From an uncultured Eggerthella sp. (lineage in GTDB: Bacteria > Actinomycetota > Coriobacteriia > Coriobacteriales > Eggerthellaceae): a DNA stretch of 64,000 bases. The position numbers were made by a program, and so were the translations under genes. The stretch is from NCBI GenBank assembly GCA_937998355.1, contig CALLDI010000001.1:168436-232435 (forward strand), written 5' to 3'. Position 1 is the first letter of the stretch, and every line of letters starts with the position of its first letter. The notes beneath the pieces were generated by a model. The model ran no database searches. It saw only the letters and a program-made list of their open reading frames with translations, and was not told where the DNA came from. Positions 18,835 through 28,371 of the stretch are shown piece by piece.

Positions 18835-20112
18835 ATGGAACAATCTTCTTCACCAGTAGTTTGGAACGGCATCGAGCTCACCCTTATCGATCGGGGCGGC
18901 GTCGCGAGCGCGCCCGGTTTTCGCGCAGGCGGCATTCATGCCGGATTTCGCAAGGATCCCGAACGGCTGGATATGGCGCTCGTCGAGGCTGATGAGCTCT
19001 ATCCCGCAGCGGCAACGTTCACCCAGAACATCTTCTGCGCAGCGCCCGTCATCATTTCGAAGGAGCATTTGGATGGCCGCAATTTCGGTCTGGCGCGTGC
19101 GGTCGTCGTCAATTCGGGATGCGCTAACGCGGCAACGGGGTCGATCGGTCTCGAAGCAGCGAAGCGCACCTGCGATATCGTCGCTTCCGCCGTTGGTTGC
19201 AGTGCAGAAGACGTGCTCGTGGCTTCTACAGGAGTGATCGGGCAGATCCTCGACACGACGCCATTCGAAGCTGCGGTGCCCACGCTGCATCAGAACATGA
19301 CGCGCGAGACAGGCGCGGATGCGGCGCGCGCGATCATGACCACCGATACCGTACCGAAGGAGATCGCGGTCACGTACGTTAGCAAGGACCCAGCGCTCGC
19401 GGGCGCCACCATCACGGTAGGCGGCATGGCGAAGGGTTCGGGTATGATCATGCCGAACATGGCTACCATGATCGCAGTGCTCACGACCGATGCGCCACTC
19501 GGTGCAGAGGTGCTCCACAAAGCGCTCGTGCACAGCGTGAATCAGAGCTTCAACAAGGTCACGGTCGATTCCGACACGTCCACCAACGATACGTGCTTCC
19601 TGCTCGCGAGCGGTGAAGCGGCGCCAGGCTGTCGGATCGAGGAGGGATCGATCGCCTATCAGGAATTCCAGGCAGCGCTCGACTTCATCACGCAAGACCT
19701 CGCCCGCAAGATGGCGCGCGACGGAGAAGGAGCGACCAGGCTCGTCACCGTGAAGGTGAGCGGCGCGCGCACGCCCGAAGAAGCGGACATGGCCGCTCGC
19801 ACCGTGGCGAATTCGCCGCTCGTGAAGACAGCGGTCTTCGGTCATGATGCGAATTGGGGGCGTATCGCAGGAGCGCTCGGTCGCAGCGGCGCGCAGTTCG
19901 AGCAGCAGAACGTCTCGATCGACATCATGGGTATCCCGGTCTGCCGCGATGGTCTCACGGTGGAATTCGACGAAGAAGAAGCGCTCCGCCGTTTCGAAGA
20001 GCCCGAGATCGTGCTCGAGGCGGATCTTGGAGCGGGCGACGCGCAGACAACGGTCTGGACATGTGATTTCTCTTACGATTATGTGCGGATCAACGGCGAT
20101 TACCGAACATAG
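18835..20112 (+). CDS. argJ: Bifunctional glutamate N-acetyltransferase/ornithine acetyltransferase
   Basis: ArgJ moves the acetyl group from acetylornithine to glutamate and so recycles acetyl in arginine synthesis; bifunctional versions also use acetyl-CoA. The 425 aa protein contains the self-cleavage site MPNMA-T211-MIAV, where the new N-terminal threonine becomes the nucleophile, and the upstream STGVIGQ and KGSGM blocks. Having ArgJ explains why no argA or argE is in the cluster. The start ATG at 18835 follows a GATAAGACC context with a weak ribosome binding site. The gap of 155 bp after argC has no other gene. Confidence 0.96.
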   Translation: MEQSSSPVVWNGIELTLIDRGGVASAPGFRAGGIHAGFRKDPERLDMALVEADELYPAAATFTQNIFCAAPVIISKEHLDGRNFGLARAVVVNSGCANAATGSIGLEAAKRTCDIVASAVGCSAEDVLVASTGVIGQILDTTPFEAAVPTLHQNMTRETGADAARAIMTTDTVPKEIAVTYVSKDPALAGATITVGGMAKGSGMIMPNMATMIAVLTTDAPLGAEVLHKALVHSVNQSFNKVTVDSDTSTNDTCFLLASGEAAPGCRIEEGSIAYQEFQAALDFITQDLARKMARDGEGATRLVTVKVSGARTPEEADMAARTVANSPLVKTAVFGHDANWGRIAGALGRSGAQFEQQNVSIDIMGIPVCRDGLTVEFDEEEALRRFEEPEIVLEADLGAGDAQTTVWTCDFSYDYVRINGDYRT

Positions 20113-20182
20113 GCTGCTGCTGCCTCACGAGCAGCGCTCCCTATTGTTTAATGAACGTATCGAACGTTGGAGATAGAACACT

Positions 20183-21127
20183 ATGAATTTCGCAAAAGAG
20201 AGAAAACTCACTTCATCCCATACCGCAGAAGTCCTGATCGAGGCTTTTCCGTGGATCAAGAACCAGACGGGCAAGACCATCGTCATCAAGTACGGTGGTG
20301 CTGCCATGGTCGATCCGAAGCTGCGCGATGCGGTCATGGCTGACATCGTGATGCTGAAGATCATGGGCGTGAACCCGGTCATCGTGCATGGCGGCGGGGC
20401 GGCCATCACCGAGAACATGGATCGCTTCGATCTGGATGTCGAATTCATCAACGGCCAGCGCGTCACCTCGGAAGAGGCGATGGAGGTCGTGAAGATGACG
20501 CTCGTCGGCAAGGTGAACGAGGAGCTGGTTCGCGCGATGAATCAGCACGGCAACCTCGCAGTAGGCGTGAACGGTGCTGATGCAGGCACCATCATCGCCG
20601 AGCAGTTCAAGCCAGAGCTCGGCCGCGTCGGTAACGTCATCGACGTGAACCCGGCGTATCTCAAGACGCTCATCGACGCAGCGTACGTGCCCATCATCGC
20701 CTCGGTGGGCAAGGGCGAAGACGGCGGCTCGTTCAACATCAACGCTGATGCGGTCGCGTGCGCGGTGGCGGGCGCGATCGGCGCGCAGAAGATCATCTTC
20801 CTCACGGACGTAGATGGTTTCTATGTGGATTTCGACGACAAGGATACGCTCGTCTCACGCATGTCGCTGCAGGAAACGCGCGACATGTTGGCGGCTGGCA
20901 CGGTCAGCAAAGGCATGATCCCCAAGCTCCAATCGTGCGTGCTCGCGTTGGAGGCTGGTGTTCATCGTGCTCATATCATCAACGGTACCAAGCCGCATTC
21001 GCTTTTGATCGAGCTCCTCACTTCGGTGGGTGCTGGCACGCTCATATATAATGACGATGAACATAACATGAAGGACGATTATGCGCCGCTCGGGTTGCTG
21101 GCTTCGCGCCTCATGGAGAACTTGTAG
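20183..21127 (+). CDS. argB: Acetylglutamate kinase
   Basis: ArgB phosphorylates N-acetylglutamate, commonly the step that arginine inhibits in ArgJ-type pathways. The 314 aa amino-acid-kinase-fold protein shows TIVIKYGGAAMVDP, NPVIVHGGGAAI, GNVIDVNPAYLKTL, FNINADAVACAVAGAIGA and KGMIPKLQSCVLALEAGV, the substrate- and ATP-binding blocks in order. An N-terminal helix of about 25 residues before the kinase core (MNFAKERKLTSSHTAEVLIE) is typical of arginine-sensitive hexameric ArgB. The ATG follows GGAGATAGAACACT. argD starts 26 bases later. Confidence 0.97.
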   Translation: MNFAKERKLTSSHTAEVLIEAFPWIKNQTGKTIVIKYGGAAMVDPKLRDAVMADIVMLKIMGVNPVIVHGGGAAITENMDRFDLDVEFINGQRVTSEEAMEVVKMTLVGKVNEELVRAMNQHGNLAVGVNGADAGTIIAEQFKPELGRVGNVIDVNPAYLKTLIDAAYVPIIASVGKGEDGGSFNINADAVACAVAGAIGAQKIIFLTDVDGFYVDFDDKDTLVSRMSLQETRDMLAAGTVSKGMIPKLQSCVLALEAGVHRAHIINGTKPHSLLIELLTSVGAGTLIYNDDEHNMKDDYAPLGLLASRLMENL

Positions 21128-21153
21128 CGGACAAAAAGGGAAAAGGAACTGGA

Positions 21154-22656
21154 ATGTCATTCGAAGAAGTAAAGAAACTTGACGATACCTTCGTCATGCA
21201 TACGTTCAAGCGCAAGCCCGTGTGCTTGGTCGAAGGCAAGGGCGTCGAAGTCACCGACGACGAGGGCAAGACCTATCTCGATTTCATCGCCGGCATCGGC
21301 GTCGATAGCTTGGGCCATTGCCATCCTGCGGTCGTGAAGGCCATCACCGAGCAGGCCGAGAAGCTCATCCATGTGAGCAATTACTACTACATCGAGAAGC
21401 GCGGCGAAGTGGCGAAGCAGATCTCTGATATGGCCAACGAATGCGTCCCGCGGTTCTTCCGAGCTCCTTGGCGCACGTTCTTCGCGAACTCGGGCGCTGA
21501 AGCTAACGAATGCGCTATCAAGCTCGCGCGTCTGTGGGCGAAGAAGGAATCCAGCGGCGGTCATATCATCATCGTGCTGGAAGGTAGCTTCCACGGTCGT
21601 ACGCTCGCGACGCTGGCTGCAACGGCTCAGCCTGCCAAGCAGGAGAAGTTCGCGCCCCTGCCTGAAGGGTTCGTGGCCATTCCGCCCAACGACATGGACG
21701 CGTTGCGCAACATCTGGTGGGAGTATCCCGGTCAGATCGCGGCGATCATGATGGAGCCCATCCAGGGTGAAGCGGGCGTTCATCCAGTCGATCCCGATTA
21801 CATGTTCGAAGCGACCAAGCTCGCGCGCCGCAACGGTGCGCTGTTCATCGCCGACGAAGTTCAGACGGGTTTCTATCGTTGCGGTACGTGGCCTTTCGAA
21901 TTCCAGAATGCAGGCATCACGCCCGACATCATCACGTTCGCGAAGGGCGTGGCGTCAGGTATGCCGACCGGCGGCTGCATCGCGCGCATCGAGGTAGCGG
22001 AGGCGTTCGAGCCGGGCGATCACGGTTCGACCTTCGGCGGTAGCAATCTCGCTATGGCAGCGGCGCATGCGACGCTCGACACGCTCTCGAAGGAGAACTT
22101 CGGCCAGCGCGTGGAGGAGATGGGCGATTACTTCGCCGACAAGCTGCTCGCGCTCGACGAGGTCACCGAGGTGCGTGGTTCGGGTCTTATGATCGCAGCC
22201 GATCTGAAAGACGAATTCAAGGCACCGTTCGTGGTGGATGCGGCGCTCGATGCAGGCTTCTTGCTGAACGCAACGGGCGATCATACGCTTCGCTTCTTGC
22301 CGCCGCTCATCATCACCGAGGCTGATATCGACAAGCTCATCGATGCACTCCCGAGCCTGTGCGTCGCGTCCAAGACCAAGGAGAAGGAAGCGGCCGAGGC
22401 TGAGCGGAAGGCCAAGGAAGAAGAGGCAGCTGCACAGCAGGAATACGAGGATCTGCTCAAAGAAGCGGATAATATCAACGCTGAATTCAAGGACGTCATG
22501 CAGATGCTCAAGGAGAAGGTCGGCAGCGCCGAAGGCAAGCTCGGCGATGCACTGCAGGCGGCTGCAGCAGAGAAGCTCGCTGGTCATCAGGAAGACGCGG
22601 CCGATGCTGCGAAGGATGCTCCCCAGAACGACGAGCCTGCGAAGGATGCCGAATAG
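21154..22656 (+). CDS. argD: Acetylornithine aminotransferase with C-terminal helical tail
   Basis: ArgD is a PLP enzyme converting N-acetylglutamate semialdehyde to N-acetylornithine. Residues 1-402 are a complete class III aminotransferase: NSGAEANECAIKLAR (112-126), FHGRTLATLAAT, DEVQTGFYRCG and the PLP lysine K264 in TFAKGVASG. The protein is 500 aa, about 100 longer than normal. Residues 404-500 form a low-complexity Ala/Glu/Lys-rich tail (KEKEAAEAERKAKEEEAAAQ is typical) that looks like a coiled coil followed by a disordered acidic end. The reading frame is open throughout with no sign of fusion to a known domain. Position within the arg cluster supports the ArgD role. Confidence 0.93.
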   Translation: MSFEEVKKLDDTFVMHTFKRKPVCLVEGKGVEVTDDEGKTYLDFIAGIGVDSLGHCHPAVVKAITEQAEKLIHVSNYYYIEKRGEVAKQISDMANECVPRFFRAPWRTFFANSGAEANECAIKLARLWAKKESSGGHIIIVLEGSFHGRTLATLAATAQPAKQEKFAPLPEGFVAIPPNDMDALRNIWWEYPGQIAAIMMEPIQGEAGVHPVDPDYMFEATKLARRNGALFIADEVQTGFYRCGTWPFEFQNAGITPDIITFAKGVASGMPTGGCIARIEVAEAFEPGDHGSTFGGSNLAMAAAHATLDTLSKENFGQRVEEMGDYFADKLLALDEVTEVRGSGLMIAADLKDEFKAPFVVDAALDAGFLLNATGDHTLRFLPPLIITEADIDKLIDALPSLCVASKTKEKEAAEAERKAKEEEAAAQQEYEDLLKEADNINAEFKDVMQMLKEKVGSAEGKLGDALQAAAAEKLAGHQEDAADAAKDAPQNDEPAKDAE

Positions 22657-22735
22657 CTTCGTTCTAGCGCGCGCTACAAAGCGGCGCGATACAATGTGAC
22701 AGTGTGGATTCAAGCCAGTTCAGAAGGGAAGAAAC

Positions 22736-23968
22736 ATGGCAAAGGATAAAGTCGTACTCGCTTATTCCGGTGGTCTGGATACCTCGGTCTGCATCAAGTG
22801 GCTGCAGGAAGAGAAGGGCCTCGACGTCATCGCAGTGGTCGGCGAAGTCGGCCAAGAGCATGAAGGCCTTGAAGCAGTGAAGGAAAAGGCGCTCAAGACC
22901 GGTGCGATCGAATGCTATGTTATCGACATGCGCGAGATCTTCTGCAAAGACTATCTCACTAAAGCACTGGCCGCGAACGCTCAGTTCGAGAACAAGTATC
23001 CGCTGGTCTCCGCGCTCTCGCGCCCGCTCATCTCGAAGTTCTTGGTCGATGTTGCGCACAAGGAAGGCGCGAAGTACATCGCCCATGGCTGTACGGGCAA
23101 GGGTAACGACCAGGTTCGTTTCGAGACCTCGATCCAGGCGCTCGATCCTTCCATCGAGATCTTGGCTCCTGTGCGCGAATGGGATCTTCATACGCGCGAC
23201 GAAGAGATCGAATATGCGGAAAAGCATGGCGTGCCCGTTGCCGCAACGAAGGCGAAGCCTTATTCTATCGACGACAATCTGTGGGGTCGCGCCATCGAAT
23301 GCGGCGTGCTCGAAGACCCGTGGGCAGCGCCTCCTGCCGATATTTACACCATGACCGTCTCTCCTGAAGAGGCACCCGATACCCCCACCGAGGTCGAGAT
23401 CCGTTTCGAGGGCGGCGTGCCGTGCGCCATCGACGGTGTCGAGATGTCCTATCTCGAGGTCATCGAGAAGATGAACGAGATCGCAGGTTCGAACGGTTTC
23501 GGTCGCATCGACATGATCGAGAATCGCATGGTCGGTGTGAAGAGCCGTGAATGCTACGAAGCTCCGGGCGCTCTCGCGCTCATCGAGGCTCATCGCGCGC
23601 TGGAGGATATGTGCCTCGAGCGCGAAGTGATGCGCTACAAGCTGCACATCGAACAGGATTGGGCGACCCAGGTCTACAATGGCCAATGGTTCTCGCCGCT
23701 CAAGCATGCGATGGATCAGTTCATCGCCACTACGCAGACCTGCCTCGATGGCACGGTCCGTCTGAAGTTCTACAAGGGTACTTGCACCGTGACGGGCCGC
23801 AAGTCCGACTTCTCGCTCTACGATTATGGTCTGGCGACCTACGATGCGGCAGACACGTTCAATCGTGATTCCGCGAAGGGCTTCATCGACTTGTATGGTC
23901 TTTCGACGCGCGTTTGGGCGAAGAATCGCCGCGATCATGGTAAGACCGACGGCGAGGTAGTGGAGTAA
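22736..23968 (+). CDS. argG: Argininosuccinate synthase
   Basis: ArgG joins citrulline and aspartate with ATP to make argininosuccinate. The 410 aa protein begins with the P-loop LAYSGGLDTSVCIKWL and contains AHGCTGKGNDQVRFE, NLWGRAIECGVLEDPW and YKLHIEQDWATQVYNG, all family markers. The ATG follows GAAGGGAAGAAAC. argH begins 2 bases after the stop, so the last two steps of arginine synthesis are tightly coupled. A TACAAT -10-like element about 45 bp upstream of the start suggests that argGH may also have its own promoter. No argF is in the window, so citrulline must come from elsewhere. Confidence 0.97.
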   Translation: MAKDKVVLAYSGGLDTSVCIKWLQEEKGLDVIAVVGEVGQEHEGLEAVKEKALKTGAIECYVIDMREIFCKDYLTKALAANAQFENKYPLVSALSRPLISKFLVDVAHKEGAKYIAHGCTGKGNDQVRFETSIQALDPSIEILAPVREWDLHTRDEEIEYAEKHGVPVAATKAKPYSIDDNLWGRAIECGVLEDPWAAPPADIYTMTVSPEEAPDTPTEVEIRFEGGVPCAIDGVEMSYLEVIEKMNEIAGSNGFGRIDMIENRMVGVKSRECYEAPGALALIEAHRALEDMCLEREVMRYKLHIEQDWATQVYNGQWFSPLKHAMDQFIATTQTCLDGTVRLKFYKGTCTVTGRKSDFSLYDYGLATYDAADTFNRDSAKGFIDLYGLSTRVWAKNRRDHGKTDGEVVE

Positions 23969-23970
23969 GC

Positions 23971-25383
23971 ATGGCACTGTGGTCTGGGCGTTTCGAGCAG
24001 GGCGTTAGCGAATTCACGCAGGAATTCGGCGCGTCGCTGCCGGTCGATAAGGCAATGTACAAGCAGGACATCGCTGGCTCTTGCGCCCATGCGCGCATGC
24101 TGGCGAAGCAGGGCGTCATATCCGAGGCCGATGCTCAGGCTATCGTCGAAGGGCTCGCGCAGATCGAAGCGGACATCGATGCAGGCAACTTCACGTTCGA
24201 TATCAACGATGAAGACATCCATATGTCCATCGAAAAGGTGTTGACCGAGCGCATCGGCGATGCGGGCGCGCGCTTGCATACGGGTCGTTCGCGCAACGAT
24301 CAGGTCATCACCGATACGCGCCTCTATGCGAAAGAGCTCGCGCGCGAGCTGATGGAGGCGAATCTGAAGCTTCGCAAGACGCTGCTCGCGGTCGCTGCGG
24401 AGAATTTCGGTGTCTACCTGCCCGGATACACGCATCTTCAGCATGCGCAGCCTGTGTTGCTCACGCATCATTTCCTTGCGTACTACTGGATGTTCACGCG
24501 CGATTTCAATCGTTTGCGTCAGGCATACGATGCTGCCAATATGAACCCGCTGGGCTCTGCGGCGCTCGCGGGCACCACCTATCCGCTCGATCGCATGGTC
24601 ACCACTGAAGCGCTCGGGTTCGCAGCGGCGATCCCGAACTCGCTCGATGCGGTCTCCGATCGCGATTTCCTGCTCGATCTGGACTATGCGGCTAGCGTGA
24701 GCATGATCCATCTTTCACGTCTTTCCGAAGAGATCATTTTGTGGTCCACCTCAGAATTCGGTTTCATCACGCTGTCGGATGCGTATTCGACCGGTTCCTC
24801 GATCATGCCGCAGAAAAAGAACCCCGATTTCGCAGAGCTCATTCGCGGGAAGTCGGGCAGGGTCGTGGGCGATCTTGTTGCACTGCTCGTCACGATGAAG
24901 TCGCTCCCTCTGGCCTACAATAAGGACCTCCAAGAGGACAAAGAAGGCGTCATCGATGCAGCGAAGACGCTCTACGATTGCCTCACCTGCATGGAGGGCA
25001 TGATCGCCACCATGAAGATCAACCAGGATGCCATGGTCGAAGAAGCGCGCAAGGGTTATCTTGCTGCTACCGATGTGGCAGATTATCTCGCGAAGAAGGG
25101 CATGCCGTTCCGTAAAGCTCATGAAGTAGTGGGGCACCTGGTCTTGTTGTGTGACAAGCGCGGCTGCGACCTGGATGACCTTACCCTGGCGGACTTCAAG
25201 GCGGAGAGCGATCTGTTCGAGGAAGATATCACTCAAGCGCTCGATCTCGAGAGCATCGTCGCTGCGCGCAATACCTTTGGCGGTACGGGTAACGACGCGG
25301 TCCATGCGCAGATGCAGCTGGCTGAAGACATCTACACGCAGGACAACGACTGGTTCTTCGAATGGGAGCCCCCGCGCGCATGA
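23971..25383 (+). CDS. argH: Argininosuccinate lyase
   Basis: ArgH splits argininosuccinate into arginine and fumarate. The 470 aa protein shows the superfamily signature GSSIMPQKKNPD (catalytic serine loop), plus MALWSGRFEQG at the N-terminus, HTGRSRNDQV, and PGYTHLQHAQP with the catalytic histidine region. It starts at ATG 23971 directly after argG. It is the last gene of the cluster; downstream, a hairpin (ACCGTGTG/CACACGGT at 25442-25465) is the only terminator-like structure. Confidence 0.97.
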   Translation: MALWSGRFEQGVSEFTQEFGASLPVDKAMYKQDIAGSCAHARMLAKQGVISEADAQAIVEGLAQIEADIDAGNFTFDINDEDIHMSIEKVLTERIGDAGARLHTGRSRNDQVITDTRLYAKELARELMEANLKLRKTLLAVAAENFGVYLPGYTHLQHAQPVLLTHHFLAYYWMFTRDFNRLRQAYDAANMNPLGSAALAGTTYPLDRMVTTEALGFAAAIPNSLDAVSDRDFLLDLDYAASVSMIHLSRLSEEIILWSTSEFGFITLSDAYSTGSSIMPQKKNPDFAELIRGKSGRVVGDLVALLVTMKSLPLAYNKDLQEDKEGVIDAAKTLYDCLTCMEGMIATMKINQDAMVEEARKGYLAATDVADYLAKKGMPFRKAHEVVGHLVLLCDKRGCDLDDLTLADFKAESDLFEEDITQALDLESIVAARNTFGGTGNDAVHAQMQLAEDIYTQDNDWFFEWEPPRA

Positions 25384-25441
25384 TCGCGCATCATCTCATT
25401 CGCTTCTGAAAACCTTACGAATCTGAACGTTCTATGGCTAA

Positions 25442-25494
25442 ACCGTGTGAATCTCCACACACGGTGCTTGGTGTGCTCGCAAGCGTGGCGAGCA
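25442..25494 (+). promoter_or_regulatory. Two dyads between argH and the PBP gene
   Basis: ACCGTGTG-8-CACACGGT at 25442-25465 may be a weak argH terminator (no T-run). TGCTCGC-7-GCGAGCA at 25474-25494 abuts GATAAAAT, a -10-like element, and could be an operator for the penicillin-binding protein gene. Both are inferred from symmetry alone. Confidence 0.3.
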
Positions 25495-25530
25495 TGATAA
25501 AATACTTCCCAGTATGTCTATGGAGGTAAG

Positions 25531-27690
25531 ATGTCACTTCGATCTCGTAAGAAGAGGGCACATCGCGCGAAACGCCAGCCGCTCAGCAAAGCCATGATGG
25601 CGCTCGTCATCGTTCTGGTCATCTTTGGCGTCGGGGGTATCGCTGCGGCAGCAGCAGCCATGGTGTGGCTCCAAGATCTGCCTGATTATAAAGATTCGTC
25701 CGCATTCAATTATGCCGAGAAGACGCGTGTCTACGCTAATGATGGCACGACGCTTCTTGCGGAATTCTATATCGAGAACCGCGATCCGGTCGAGTTGTCC
25801 GAGATGAGCAAGTACGTGCTCGAGGGAACGGTCGCTACTGAAGACGAGCGTTTCTATGAGCATGATGGCGTCGACATGATGGGTATCGCGCGTGCTATCG
25901 TCGTGAATCTTACCGGTACTGGTAAGGAAGGCGCCTCCACCATCACGCAACAGTTCGTTCGTAATACTGTTTTGGCTGATGAGGCGACGGAGTCGACCAT
26001 CAAACGAAAAGTGCGCGAAGCCTATATCTCGCTCGAACTCGAGAAGATGTACGACAAAGACGAGATCCTTCAGATGTATCTGAACACCATCAACTATGGT
26101 CAAGGTGCTTATGGTATCGAGGCAGCGTCGCAGCTTTACTTTACGAAACCAGCTAAGGATCTAACACTGCCCGAGGCTGCAACGCTCATCGGTATTCCGC
26201 AATCACCTACGTACAACAACCCTATCGACAATCCGGAGAATTGCCTTGCACGTCGAAATCTCGTGATCGATCGTATGCTCAGCAATGGTTACATCACCCA
26301 AGAAGAGCACGATTCAGCACAGGAGACGCCGCTCGAACTGAACGTTACCCGTGAAGAAACAACGAATGGCATCATCAAGTACGATTACTTCACCAGCTAC
26401 GTTCGCGATACTTTGCTCCAAGATTATTCGGTCAATGAAGTCTTCAAAGGCGGCTTGACCGTGGTGACGACCCTCGATCCGAACGTGCAAGAACTGGCAG
26501 AGGCTGCGGTCGACCGAAAGCTGCAAGGTCTTCCTGACAATCTGGAGTGCGCGCTCGTGGCCATCGATCCCGATACGGGATTCGTCGAGGCCATGGTGGG
26601 AGGCCGCGATTTCACTACGAATGAATTCAATCTCGCTACGCAAGCGAAGCGCCAGGCAGGCTCTTCGTTCAAGACCTTCACGCTTCTGGCAGCGCTCGAC
26701 GAAGGTATCTCTCCTGAGACGAACCTGAATTGCACTTCCAAGGTGAAGATCAACGACTGGGAAGTTGCCAATTATGGCAATGCGAATTACGGTACGCGTA
26801 GCATCGAGAGCGCATTCGCGGTCTCTTCCAATACAGGTTTCGCTGAATTGTGTACCGAGATCGGACCGCAGAAGGTCGCGGATATGGCGCATAAATGCGG
26901 TATCGAATCCGATCTTGAGGCAGTTCCCTCCATCACTCTGGGTGTCGAAGAAGTGAGCGTGCTCGAAATGGCTCAAGCGTATGCCACCATCGCGAATGGC
27001 GGCACGCTGCATAAGGCCAATTGCATCGAAGAGATCAAGGATTCTTCCGGGCAGGTCATCTACCGCGCGGATACGCGCGGAGACAAGGTGCTCAGCACCG
27101 ATCTCACCGAGGCTGCGGTCGAGGTCATGGAGGGTGTCGTCAAGAAGGGTACTGGCCGCAATGCAGCGCTCTATAATGGTCAAGCTGTAGGCGGTAAGAC
27201 CGGTACGAGCGAAGATTATCGCGATAAATGGTTCTGTGGCATCACTCCGCAGATCTCGGTCGCGATCTGGATCGGCGATCGTAATGAGAAGTCGATGCCG
27301 ACCTGGGTCGCAGCGGATAGCATCTTCGGCGATTTCGTGAACAAGCTGCTACAGGGTCAAGAGAAGGAAGATTTCCCGAAGGGCGCAGGTACGATCAAGT
27401 TCACCAAGACCGATATCGGTCATGGTTCTGGCGCATCGGGCGCATCGGTCTCTGCTGAAGGCGAGAAGCCGGAAGAGGAGAAGAAAGAAGAAGAAAAGCC
27501 CGAGACGACCGAGCCGTCGACTCCTGCAACAGGCACAGAGACTCCCTCTGAAGGTGATGGGGGAACTGGAACAGAGGGCTCAGGGAGCACGGGAGGATCA
27601 ACGGGTGGTTCGACCGGTGGCTCGACCGGAGGATCCACCACTAAGCCTGACGCAAGTGGAGGAACGACTTCGAAGCCAGCAGCTGCATAG
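25531..27690 (+). CDS. Class A penicillin-binding protein (PBP1a-type)
   Basis: This bifunctional enzyme polymerises and cross-links peptidoglycan at the outer membrane face. It has 719 aa: a short basic cytoplasmic start, one transmembrane helix (about 24-48), a GT51 glycosyltransferase domain with EDERFYEHDGVD and GASTITQQFVRN (about 75-245), and a transpeptidase domain with SSFK (S378, K381), SSNTG (about 432) and KTGTS (K556). The last about 90 residues are a Glu/Pro/Thr-rich and then Gly-Ser-Thr-rich tail with four GGST repeats, probably a disordered wall-spanning segment. The ATG follows TATGGAGGTAAG. It stands alone after the arg cluster. Confidence 0.95.
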   Translation: MSLRSRKKRAHRAKRQPLSKAMMALVIVLVIFGVGGIAAAAAAMVWLQDLPDYKDSSAFNYAEKTRVYANDGTTLLAEFYIENRDPVELSEMSKYVLEGTVATEDERFYEHDGVDMMGIARAIVVNLTGTGKEGASTITQQFVRNTVLADEATESTIKRKVREAYISLELEKMYDKDEILQMYLNTINYGQGAYGIEAASQLYFTKPAKDLTLPEAATLIGIPQSPTYNNPIDNPENCLARRNLVIDRMLSNGYITQEEHDSAQETPLELNVTREETTNGIIKYDYFTSYVRDTLLQDYSVNEVFKGGLTVVTTLDPNVQELAEAAVDRKLQGLPDNLECALVAIDPDTGFVEAMVGGRDFTTNEFNLATQAKRQAGSSFKTFTLLAALDEGISPETNLNCTSKVKINDWEVANYGNANYGTRSIESAFAVSSNTGFAELCTEIGPQKVADMAHKCGIESDLEAVPSITLGVEEVSVLEMAQAYATIANGGTLHKANCIEEIKDSSGQVIYRADTRGDKVLSTDLTEAAVEVMEGVVKKGTGRNAALYNGQAVGGKTGTSEDYRDKWFCGITPQISVAIWIGDRNEKSMPTWVAADSIFGDFVNKLLQGQEKEDFPKGAGTIKFTKTDIGHGSGASGASVSAEGEKPEEEKKEEEKPETTEPSTPATGTETPSEGDGGTGTEGSGSTGGSTGGSTGGSTGGSTTKPDASGGTTSKPAAA

Positions 27691-27765
27691 CAGCATTTCG
27701 ATCTAGGGCAATTCGATCGAGCGCACGATAAGATGCGCTCCTTGATATGACGAACGAAGGGTAGT

Positions 27766-28281
27766 ATGAACAGGAATTCTCGTATGACATCAGTCTCATC
27801 TCGTTTGGCGAGTCTCGTCGCCATCGCTGCGCTCGCATGCGCGCTCATGCTGTCGGGCTGTGCTTCCAATGCGACGCAGTCGGACGATCCGCAAACTCAG
27901 AATCGCCAGTATATGGCTAACGTGAACCAGATCATGGAAGAGATCGATGCCCAGATGACCGAGTTCTCTACCATCATCAAGGATGGCGAGGTCGTCTCGC
28001 TCGGTACGCAGCTCGCGAACATCAATAATTCAGTGGATAAGCTCAAAGCGCTTTCCGTGCCCGATGCGATGAAGGATATTCAGTCGGACTATCTGAAGGG
28101 CACCGAGGAACTGCAAAAAGCGTTCGCCGCCTATGTCGATCTGTATGAGGACGTGAAGGCTCCCGAAAATGGCAAATTCGATTTCGCGACCTATGGCGAT
28201 CGTTTGAGCGAGGTTCGTTCTCATTATGAGGCTGGTATCGAGGCCTTGCAAAGCGCTGACCAAAAAGCCTCAGACGCGTAA
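27766..28281 (+). CDS. Small predicted lipoprotein, function unknown
   Basis: This 171 aa protein starts with a lipoprotein signal peptide: basic residues, a hydrophobic stretch (LASLVAIAALACALM) and the lipobox LSGC, with the lipidated cysteine near residue 32. The mature part is helical and polar, with heptad-like segments around QIMEEIDAQMTEF and VDKLKALSVP, and no domain I can name. The start at 27766 has GAAGGGTAGT upstream; a second ATG at 27784 is also plausible and leaves the signal intact. It follows the PBP gene by 75 bp and may be cotranscribed with it, which would suit an envelope role. Confidence 0.75.
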   Translation: MNRNSRMTSVSSRLASLVAIAALACALMLSGCASNATQSDDPQTQNRQYMANVNQIMEEIDAQMTEFSTIIKDGEVVSLGTQLANINNSVDKLKALSVPDAMKDIQSDYLKGTEELQKAFAAYVDLYEDVKAPENGKFDFATYGDRLSEVRSHYEAGIEALQSADQKASDA

Positions 28282-28309
28282 TCGCCATTCTGTCGTTTCC
28301 TGGATCTTT

Positions 28310-28347
28310 CTGCACCGAGAAGAGCGTAAGAGCTGTTTTCGGTGCAG
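28310..28347 (+). promoter_or_regulatory. Inverted repeat before the U32 gene
   Basis: CTGCACCGA (28310-28318) and TCGGTGCAG (28339-28347) form a perfect 9-bp stem with a 20-base loop, ending 24 bases before the U32 start. It could be a leader hairpin or a terminator of the lipoprotein gene, although no T-run follows. Confidence 0.4.
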
Positions 28348-28371
28348 TGCTGTCTTATAGAGGAATATGTT

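Noticed and set aside
27590..27650. Tandem GGST-coding repeats at the end of the PBP gene as a CRISPR or mobile repeat
   Set aside because: They are in frame and encode a flexible Gly-Ser-Thr tail common in wall enzymes; there are only about four units.
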